Position numbers and translations under genes: made by a program. DNA of 21,838 nt from Irineochytrium annulatum (Eukaryota > Chytridiomycota > Chytridiomycetes > Chytridiales > Chytridiaceae): positions 1 to 21,838 of the forward strand of contig JADGJL010000418.1 of assembly GCA_027600665.1 (NCBI GenBank), written 5' to 3'. Position 1 is the first letter of the stretch; each line of letters begins with the position of its first letter. Of this stretch, positions 9,965 through 16,603 are shown piece after piece. The notes beneath the pieces are model-generated. The model had not been told where the DNA came from. It made no database searches and saw only the letters and a program-made list of their open reading frames with translations.

Positions 9965-10405
9965 CGATTCAAATGGCCAAGCCTTTGCGATCGTGCTGCT
10001 GCCGTCATTCAAACTAGGCTCGCGTTAGTCAGTAGTTAATGCCGGTGTCCATTTTCCAGGCTGACGGCCTCTTATTCACTTGGCTGTATTCTTCCTTATT
10101 GCCGACCAAAAAAAAAAAATTAAAAAAACAAAAAACCGCCATCTCATCTATGAAGCCTTTATTAAATCCATCTCCACCATAGAACTATGTACAGAATTAA
10201 AAATTATACTGTTAAAGCGATTAAGCCAAGCGGTTAACACGTGCAGAGGTCTAGTAATCCATTAAGTTGAGGTAACCCAATCGAATTCCAACGAGAAATT
10301 AAGATTAATGAGGTATGACTAAACCCTAACGACGCAGAGCTATCGCTCCGAAAGACGTCCCAAACCCTTAGCAGTCATCCATGCTTTATCGCTCCCGTTC
10401 GCTCC
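9965..10405. other. Intergenic: inositol monophosphatase promoter and kinase 3' UTR
   Basis: No gene is supported. Around 10107-10135 the sequence is A-rich (runs of A on the plus strand). A TTTATT on the plus strand at 10158-10163 reads AATAAA on the minus strand, about 245 bases past the kinase stop codon, and is a plausible polyadenylation signal for the kinase transcript. Confidence 0.55.
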
Positions 10406-11902
10406 TCAAAATCCGTTTACCCAAGGATGGGCCATAACCTCATCCATCGTCAGTCTTCTCGCGGGGTCCATGACCGTCATGCCCCTGATCAAATCCAAGC
10501 AATCCCTCTCCAGATCCGGCCTAACCCTCCCCAACGGCAAGAATGCCACCGGTCCTCCCCCACCAACGCTCCCGTCAGAGACCGCCGCAACCACGCTCTC
10601 CTCCCACCCCTTGCTCCTAATCACCTCCGGCAAACAGCCGGGCCCATGCAACAACGCAAACAACACCAGACCCAACGCCCACACATCACAAGGGAACGCG
10701 CTGACACCTTCCTCCGACCCCTGCTCGGCCCCGGCATCCCCGGCATCCCCCATCCCGGACTGGAACGCGATCAGCTCCGGAGCCGTCATCTCCCTTGTCC
10801 CGTACGCCCGTATCCTCGGTACCCCGTCCCCTCCGCTCGCTCCCGCGTGCCCAAAGTCGCACAGCTTCACGCTGGGGATGACATCCGGCTTCGAGCTGAT
10901 GGGCGAGATGAGGAGGTTCTCCTCCTTCACGTCGCCGTGGTAGACGTTGTAGACGTGCAGGTGGTGCAGCGCGCTAGCCATCTGGGCAAACACGGCGCGC
11001 GTTGTTGGCAAAGGGGGCGGGCGCAAGGGGATCGTGAAGGATGGATGGGTGTAGGCGGGTGATGTGAATGCAGAGGAGGGCGAATGAAGGTGGTTGTTGG
11101 ACCAGGCCCAGAGGTCCGACGCGCCGGCCGCGAGGGGGAGGTGGACGTGGACGCGGATTGTCGCTGGAGCGGCCGTGGGCGTTTGTGGCGCGAGCGGGGC
11201 GATGTGCTTCAAGGGCTGGAAGGTCGGGGACGGGTCGAGGTCGTAGTGGAAGTGGAGGCTGGAGGTTGTTGTCGGCGGGATGAGGTGTGTCGGGTCGGCG
11301 TGTAGTTCGGTGATGAGGTGGTGGTGTCGCGCGTCGGAGAAGTCGTCCAGGTGCAGTAAGACGTTCGGGTGCGGCGCGTCGCGGGCGAGCAGGCGGAGGA
11401 GGTGGATTTCATTCGGGACCGCGGGATGGGTTGTCGCTGGCACGTCGATCGGAGGGAACTGTCGCGACCGGTAGATAATCTTCAGGGCGACGCGATATGC
11501 TGGGTCGCCCATTACGTGGGCGAGGAGAACGACGCCGTTGGAGCCGTAGCCAAGGACGGACAAAGGCATGTAGGACTCTTTTAGCCGTCGGTTGGTCCGG
11601 AAGGCGTGACGGATGGCAATCCGAGCCCGCCGCTCGTTCTCGTCCATACCCTGTGATCTATAGATGCCGTCCAGCTCCGCGTCGCTGGCGACGGCGTCCT
11701 CCAGGCTCGTGAATGCGTTCTGTGGCGGACACCGCTTCGAGGGCGACGTCGGAGACAAGGCGAATGGCAACGAAGGTTTCAGCGGATGGGGACGGTTCTG
11801 AGGCGATCGGGGCTTCGTGGAGAAGCCCGAGTCATAGTGGCAGGCGTCAGTATCTAACCGCCGCCGGTCGAGATCCATAAGGTCTACGGAGACCCTCGTC
11901 AT
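10406..11902 (-). CDS. Serine/threonine protein kinase with long hinge insertion
   Basis: Single-exon, 498-aa eukaryotic protein kinase with every catalytic element present. The Gly-loop is GYGSNG (118-123), the ATP-anchoring Lys is in VALK (Lys141), and the helix-C Glu is in NEIHLL (Glu165). The catalytic loop is HGDVKEEN (322-329, Asp324, Asn329), DFG is at 349-351, TAPE at 373-376, DVWALG at 406-411, and the RRLT Arg is near 483. Residues 1-105 are a Pro/Ser-rich, probably disordered leader. About 90 Pro/Thr/His-rich residues (roughly 208-298) sit between the hinge (LITELHAD) and helix E, where kinases normally have only a short linker. The HGD form with KEEN resembles fungal CAMK/PASK-like kinases, but I cannot name an orthologue. 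It should phosphorylate Ser/Thr because of the Lys two residues after the catalytic Asp. The substrate is unknown. Confidence 0.93.
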   Translation of the reverse strand: MTRVSVDLMDLDRRRLDTDACHYDSGFSTKPRSPQNRPHPLKPSLPFALSPTSPSKRCPPQNAFTSLEDAVASDAELDGIYRSQGMDENERRARIAIRHAFRTNRRLKESYMPLSVLGYGSNGVVLLAHVMGDPAYRVALKIIYRSRQFPPIDVPATTHPAVPNEIHLLRLLARDAPHPNVLLHLDDFSDARHHHLITELHADPTHLIPPTTTSSLHFHYDLDPSPTFQPLKHIAPLAPQTPTAAPATIRVHVHLPLAAGASDLWAWSNNHLHSPSSAFTSPAYTHPSFTIPLRPPPLPTTRAVFAQMASALHHLHVYNVYHGDVKEENLLISPISSKPDVIPSVKLCDFGHAGASGGDGVPRIRAYGTREMTAPELIAFQSGMGDAGDAGAEQGSEEGVSAFPCDVWALGLVLFALLHGPGCLPEVIRSKGWEESVVAAVSDGSVGGGGPVAFLPLGRVRPDLERDCLDLIRGMTVMDPARRLTMDEVMAHPWVNGF

Positions 11903-12223
11903 TCAGGGAGCAATCCAGAAGGGTGATGAGGTTCAAGGCCGGTTATAAAAGTACGATGAGGCTCGCCGGCGTCGTTCGGAAGGTTCTCGTGGTGTCGTCG
12001 TGGTCGAAGGGGCCGCGCTGGGCAAGTGCAATTTCTTCATTGCACACGAGACCCCCCACCTCGATGTTTCCACGATAGGTTGAGAGGGCTGGGCTGAACG
12101 CGGAGTCGCCAGTGTCTCGCGTGAGACGTCAGCTACCAGAACAAGCCAAATCCATCCTGTGGTCCGCTTGCTCCAATGGCATACTTACCGCGTGGTCCTG
12201 ATTTCCGCTTTCACGGTCCATCA

Positions 12224-12240
12224 CCCCTCATTTTGAGGGG
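12224..12240. repeat. Perfect 7-bp hairpin with 3-nt loop
   Basis: CCCCTCA, loop TTT, TGAGGGG, followed by TTTT on the plus strand. It looks like a simple stem-loop. In a fungal nuclear genome a Pol II terminator of this form is not expected, so the function is unknown. Confidence 0.6.
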
Positions 12241-13202
12241 TTTTCGCGAAGATAGACACCTCCGTCAGACTCAAGCCACTCTGGAACGAATGCACAAGCC
12301 GTTAGTGTTTTTTTGTTGTTCTGTTGATCCCCTTCCTAACTCGGACTTCAAGCGCGAGTGTGGTTGTTTCTCAACTTGAGCGCCAAGAACGAAATTGAAA
12401 TAAGAGTGTATTTACAACACGATGCGCCACAATATGTATGCAATGGACAGTTGTTTCCAAACGGGAAGACGCACTACATAGAGGCGCCAGGACTGGCGTG
12501 TTGGCGACGGGCGTGGTGAGAGTCGCGTCAGGCCAAGGGATGGTGACCGTGAGCTTGCAGTAATGTTGAAGTAATTCGCGACGAGAATGTTGACGGACTC
12601 TCGCCGCCAAGGAGAAGTCTCCGTCAACCCTCGCGCGCCGTTCGTTACGAAGTCGTTCGCCCACAGGCCAGCCTCTGGCAACTCACCGAACTGCACGGCT
12701 TTGATCGCCAGGCCGCGAGTGCTGACGGTTCCATGTCCTAAGCCATCCAATTATTGCTATCATCGGACACAGATGTCCAGCAAAGTTTAGGCCCTACATC
12801 ATTTCGTCATCATCACAAACTCCACAGCTTCAGAATAACCCCGAATACGGGCACAGCTGAAATACAAAAACGGACGAATTGTTTCCTTGCTTAAACTACT
12901 CGACAGGATAATGCAAAGCAACGCCATCGCAGCTCGCTACACCAGCAAGGACGCCGCGGGACCGGCCAGCAAGTACATTCATCATCACTCTCTACTCCTC
13001 GAACCTCTACGATGTCGCCCAGTTGTTTGCCCTCTTGCCACCCCGCAGCTCGCGGCAGCGATGTCATTCAGGCAATTTTCGTCGTCAGTGCAGGATTCAC
13101 CGTGTAAAAACAATAACGTTGGAATATTAAAGAAAACAAAAGTGTATTTACACTTCTCTGTTCGTTCACAACATATAATAAGAAAAAAAAATTATGTCAA
13201 AG

Positions 13203-13207
13203 AAAAA
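13203..13207 (-). terminator. RNA polymerase III terminator of tRNA-Tyr
   Basis: A run of five T on the minus strand begins seven bases beyond the mature tRNA 3' end, as expected for Pol III. A second run of nine T (plus-strand positions 13183-13191) provides a back-up terminator. Confidence 0.85.
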
Positions 13208-13214
13208 TGTTTAG

Positions 13215-13298
13215 TCCCTCGGGCCTGGATCGAACAGGCTACCTCCTGATGACAACTCCGTTTACAGTCAGATGCTCTACCAGGTGAGCTACCGAGGG
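13215..13298 (-). tRNA. tRNA-Tyr: tRNA-Tyr (anticodon GTA) with 11-nt intron
   Basis: On the minus strand a complete cloverleaf can be drawn by hand. The acceptor stem is CCCTCGG paired with CCGAGGG (7 bp). The D arm is GCTC/GAGC with an 8-nt loop. The anticodon stem is TCTGA/TCAGG (one T-G pair) with loop CTGTAA...A, so the anticodon is GTA. The T arm is GCCTG/CAGGC around TTCGATC, and A is the discriminator. The 18 nt between the anticodon stem halves are explained by a 7-nt loop plus an 11-nt intron (ACGGAGTTGTC) at the usual 37/38 position, as in eukaryotic tRNA-Tyr. The C1-G72 pair is the typical eukaryotic tyrosine identity pair. The internal A box (TAGCTCACCTGGT) and B box (GTTCGATCC) are intact. 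Confidence 0.97.
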
Positions 13299-13831
13299 GA
13301 GATGCTTTTGTCGCAACTTTGACAAAGTTGACACAAAGATTGAAGTTCAAGCCACCTGCTTCTGCCCTGCACCTGTGCTGGCCTGAGGCGGATCTGCTGA
13401 AGGCTTTGGTCCAGGCCTTCCAGAGTGCCGCTACGCTCCGACAAACGGCTTCCAGCGGATGCGCGGCCGGCGATGGCAAAGGCGGGCGGAGGAGGCGGAT
13501 CGGAAGCTCGAGGGGGTCGGGGTTCGAGGCCAGTCGTCAGGCCGCAGGCGGGTGGTGCTGGTGCGCGGCAAGACGACGGGACGCTCATGGTGGGAGGTGG
13601 TGGTCGAACCTCGACCCCGTTGGAGAAGCAGACGTGGAACCCCGAATCGTCAACGGCCACGACGTCGGCAGGGCGATGATCCTGACCAGACTGGTCCATC
13701 AACGGGGGAGCATCGCTTCATGACGACGGAGAGGAGGGAGAAGGAAAGGGCAAACGAATCGACCGACACGCAACCGAGCAGCCCATGCAGATCGAACAGA
13801 CCACGCCCACAATACATTCGCTTTGGCCCGG
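13299..13831. other. Intergenic; overlapping open frames but no supported gene
   Basis: All three plus frames and one minus frame stay open for long distances here because the DNA is GC-rich and stop-poor. None shows a recognisable domain, and none has clearly better composition than the others. I therefore call nothing. The tRNA promoter is internal to the tRNA, so no upstream element is needed here. Confidence 0.5.
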
Positions 13832-14407
13832 ATGCTGACGGACTACATCCTCAAGCAGATCGCCTTTCCGCCACCCGCAGTCCCACTTCCATCTTTTCAC
13901 GACAATCGACGGCTCTACCCGGCCACCCTTGATCTCCCACCGAAACCAGAGGCGGATTTGGAAAACCTGCGCGCTTGTCGACCTAGATCGCGTGACGACC
14001 GTGGGCATGCCGACGGTGGAGCATATGCGGGAGCAGAAGGATTGCGGGCAAGCGGAAGGAGTTCTTTAGAATGCAGTGGCTAGCGGAGGAGTTGATAGGG
14101 AGAAGGAAAGGGTGAGGAGGATGATGAAGCGGGTTGGGAAGACCGATGAGAAGACTGATGTGGGGTTGAAGAAGGACGACGGCGTAGAGAGGAAGGTTGC
14201 GACGAGACGGACGGCCGGGAGGATCAAGCTGCAGAAGAGTATTAACAGGGAGCTCGAATATGAAGGGTGCGTTTTGTTTCTACGAATTGGCGGTGTTGTT
14301 GCAGGAGTGCTGCTGAAAAGATTTTTGACAGAAGAAGATTGTGGAGAACATGCCCGCCAGCCATAAAAGATCGCCGCGTCAAAAGCGGCAGACGTCAATG
14401 CTTTTAA
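13832..14407 (+). pseudogene. Frame-disrupted protein gene of unknown function
   Basis: Four adjoining pieces in different plus-strand frames read like one protein. An ATG at 13832 opens MLTDYILKQIAFPPPAVPLP and continues to about 13970. The text continues in another frame with DLDRVTTVGMPTVEHMREQK to about 14040, then in a third with AGKRKEFFRMQWLAEEL to about 14095, then in a fourth with REKERVRRMMKRVGKTDE to RELEYEG near 14266. A possible 38-nt GT-AG intron (14267-14304) leads to a last piece ending at a stop at 14405-14407. Each change is a single-base step. An AATAAA at 14552-14557 would suit its transcript. The basic, charged C-terminal half resembles a small mitochondrial or RNA-associated protein, but I cannot name it. 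It is either a decaying gene or several local sequence errors. Confidence 0.4.
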
Positions 14408-14901
14408 AAAAACTGCATTTCAAAACTCTTGATCCTGCAGGAGAAAAAGAAGGGTCATTTGGTAACGATTGCATTGTGATAATTACTTGTTATTGTTGTG
14501 TATCAGTTATGCATCAAGCGGATTGTACACAATGAAATATCATGAATACACAATAAACTGGCTCTTTGCTTGCTAGTAGAAAAAACATAACGAAAGCAGA
14601 TTCCAGAAGAAAACAGCTACCGCTGACTCATATCACAACTTTGCAGTACATATACTAACACAAGCAATATTTACAGCGCAAAAATGTCCTACACCTAAAT
14701 TTTTACAGCTTCAACACCCAACTCTCGGTGATTATAAGATCAAAATAAGAGCTATTGCCAAGCAACCAGTATTGCCGCAGTCATCCATATCACCACGATC
14801 ATCAGCAAATACGTAACTTCGACACTGCGCAAATATGAGAATAACACTCAGCTGTCAAAAATCTACACCGCGAAAGGAAGCGCTCATTTGAGCAAACCCA
14901 A
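14408..14901. other. AT-rich intergenic region with polyadenylation signal
   Basis: No gene is supported. The base composition is clearly more AT-rich than the flanking genes. AATAAA at 14552-14557 on the plus strand may end the transcript from the disrupted gene at 13832. The rest should contain the 3' UTR of the minus-strand gene that stops at 14902, though I see no clear AATAAA on that strand. Confidence 0.55.
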
Positions 14902-16191
14902 CTAGAACACCTGCACCATATCCTGACACATGTCTTCCACGTTAACCGACTCCGCATCGACATCCTGGCCGCACGCGACGCGGCCCTCCTCCCAGTTAAC
15001 GATCCACAGGCGCACCGCCCCGTTCGCGAAGGTGCCAAACCACACGTTCCGCCAGGACACGCTGCCATGAATCAATCCAGCCCGGTGAAGCCGCCCGTAC
15101 GCGTCGTCGACCGCATCGACGTCCTCCTGAGACCAACCGTACTGGGGGCTCCCTGGCATCTCCGTAACGACCATCGGGGACAAATCCTCCACCAAGCCAC
15201 GGCGGCACTTTATGTCCAGCAGCGTCACGCCGGCGAAGAGGATCACCGGGAGGAGGTCGTCAACCTTCCGCCTCCGCGCCTCCGCGCAAGCCGACACCTC
15301 CCTTTTCGCGTTCTCTGCCAGGGCCGCGGGGTAGACGCGGAACAGCGCGTCCGTACCCTCGCCCTCACACATGCTGAGGTTATGGTTCAGCGACACCGCA
15401 CCCGCAAGCTGCAGGCTCGCGTACGTCGTCGGCAACAGCTCCTGGGGCACGCGCGGTGGAGAGCGTTGCAGTTGAAGGAGGTAAGTGCTCGGATAGAGGT
15501 TCGGCAGGGTCGAGAATCGCGTCACGCCCTCGCCCTCTCTCCACTCGACGACGCCGAGGTACGGGACGTGATCGTATGCCCTAAAAGCGGTCGACAGGTG
15601 CCCTCGGAGGATGGCCGTAGGGACGTTCGGGTGCGAGGTGCAGCAGTCGCACTGCGCCTCTGGCTCAGGTTCCGTGATGAAGAGAGAGTGCGGGCGCCTC
15701 CAGGTTTTCGGGTTCGATGACGTCACCGCCGACGCGAACGAGGAGGTGGTGAGGAGGTTCCCTGGGCTGCCAATGGGAGAGAACGGGGACGACGGCGGGG
15801 AAATTATATTGACAGGGTCGTCGACGGCCGGGTTCAAGCTGGTCGGCGCTTTTAGTAGCTTCGTCGTGCAAGATGAGATGGGAGGCGGCGAGTGAGCCAA
15901 CAGAACCACGGGCGAGGGCGGAGGTGAGCTTGGGCAGGACGAGATGAGCGACAGCGGAGATGGCGGGCACAGGTCGTCAAAGGCCTCCAAGACAGCGTGG
16001 TTGTCTGGCGCCGCCGAAGCAAACGTCGCGTTGGAGTTGGGGAAAATAGGCTCAGGGGTGGGCGAGCTCCGACACGTCGACATCGCGGAAAGCGGCGACG
16101 CCGGGCAGTTGTCGTCCAAGTTCATCACGGCACGCTCTGGATGATGGTACAGGGAGTCCGACACCACCGGGGCGGACGTCGCTGGCCCCAT
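14902..16191 (-). CDS. Kinase-fold protein lacking catalytic aspartates (probable pseudokinase)
   Basis: Single exon, 429 aa, starting at the ATG in GGCCATGG. Residues 1-165 are Ser/Pro-rich and contain a duplicated motif (25-48 and 71-93). The C-terminal half follows the order of fungal kinase-like proteins. A strand with LFRVYP (284-288) sits where the ATP Lys would be, then a helix with KREVSACAE (Glu298), then LLPVILFAGV, then MVVTEMPG in the hinge position. Next comes LHRAGLIHGSVSWRNVWF, which matches a catalytic loop, but the catalytic Asp is Ser377 while Asn382 is kept. IVNWEEG (397-403) replaces the usual DFE/DFG, with Asn399 for the metal-binding Asp. The family resemblance is by motif pattern only. 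If right, the protein is catalytically dead or highly atypical and would act by binding. It lies head to head with CFAP45. Proteins of the aminoglycoside-phosphotransferase-like group are an alternative relative. Confidence 0.75.
   Translation of the reverse strand: MGPATSAPVVSDSLYHHPERAVMNLDDNCPASPLSAMSTCRSSPTPEPIFPNSNATFASAAPDNHAVLEAFDDLCPPSPLSLISSCPSSPPPSPVVLLAHSPPPISSCTTKLLKAPTSLNPAVDDPVNIISPPSSPFSPIGSPGNLLTTSSFASAVTSSNPKTWRRPHSLFITEPEPEAQCDCCTSHPNVPTAILRGHLSTAFRAYDHVPYLGVVEWREGEGVTRFSTLPNLYPSTYLLQLQRSPPRVPQELLPTTYASLQLAGAVSLNHNLSMCEGEGTDALFRVYPAALAENAKREVSACAEARRRKVDDLLPVILFAGVTLLDIKCRRGLVEDLSPMVVTEMPGSPQYGWSQEDVDAVDDAYGRLHRAGLIHGSVSWRNVWFGTFANGAVRLWIVNWEEGRVACGQDVDAESVNVEDMCQDMVQVF
15913..16119 (-). 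repeat. Two-copy internal protein repeat, DDxCPxSPLS type
   Basis: Within the N-terminal part of the probable pseudokinase, residues 25-48 (LDDNCPASPLSAMSTCRSSP) and 71-93 (FDDLCPPSPLSLISSCPSSP) match at most positions, with a spacing of 46 residues. The conserved acidic-Cys-Pro-Ser-Pro-Leu-Ser core and second Cys suggest a duplicated binding or phosphorylation motif. Confidence 0.85.
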
Positions 16192-16603
16192 GGCCAGGTG
16201 AGTTTCGGCAGGGTGACAGGACCGGCAAGGGCGACGGCGGGCACGGCGAAGACGGGAAGTGCTCGTTCGAGGCCATGAACGCTGCCTTTAACATAGAACT
16301 GAAAGCTTCCGCTGTGATTGTCTCCCAAAGAAGGTCACGCCGGCCGGGAGACGCCTTACTCCCCAGTTCCTCCGGCCGAGTTAACCGCGATCTCTATACA
16401 GCAGACCACGTTACCTCTCCACGCGTTCCCTGGTGTCCTCGTCTTCTGCCTCCGCCGTCGTCACTCGGTGATCTCCTTATCAAAGGGAGAATTTGACAAT
16501 CAGGGTCCCAGCCATCGACTCGCCCGGTCAATTATCACTGGAAGGTCGCTCCCGGGCCACTTCAGACCACCCAGTCGCCTGCTGAGAACCGTTTGCTGGT
16601 GAA
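16192..16603. promoter_or_regulatory. Putative bidirectional promoter between probable pseudokinase and CFAP45
   Basis: The two start codons point away from each other and are 412 bp apart, so this interval must hold both 5' UTRs and both promoters, unless either gene has an upstream exon. I see no TATA box placed convincingly for either gene. Calling it a shared promoter is inference from the arrangement alone. Confidence 0.45.

Larger units (their letters stand above)
11903..13214. other. Long intergenic stretch between kinase and tRNA
   Basis: No intact gene is supported in 1.3 kb. The part next to 11902 should contain the kinase promoter; on the minus strand CTTTTATAACC near 11940-11950 is the only TATA-like sequence. 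On the minus strand, 12750-12412 is open and contains protein-like text (DGLGHGTVS, GLAIKAVQF, SVNILVANYF), but it follows directly on a stop and has no good start. A short hairpin lies at 12224-12240. The last 150 bases before the tRNA are AT-rich. Confidence 0.55.

Noticed and set aside
12224..12240. Hairpin followed by TTTT as a bacterial-type intrinsic terminator
   Set aside because: The window is eukaryotic nuclear DNA with spliced genes and no bacterial features; the hairpin is listed only as a repeat.
13289..13702. Minus-strand 137-codon frame next to the tRNA
   Set aside because: It begins in low-complexity Pro-rich text and its 3' end runs to the edge of the tRNA gene. Plus-strand frames over the same bases are equally open, so nothing favours it.
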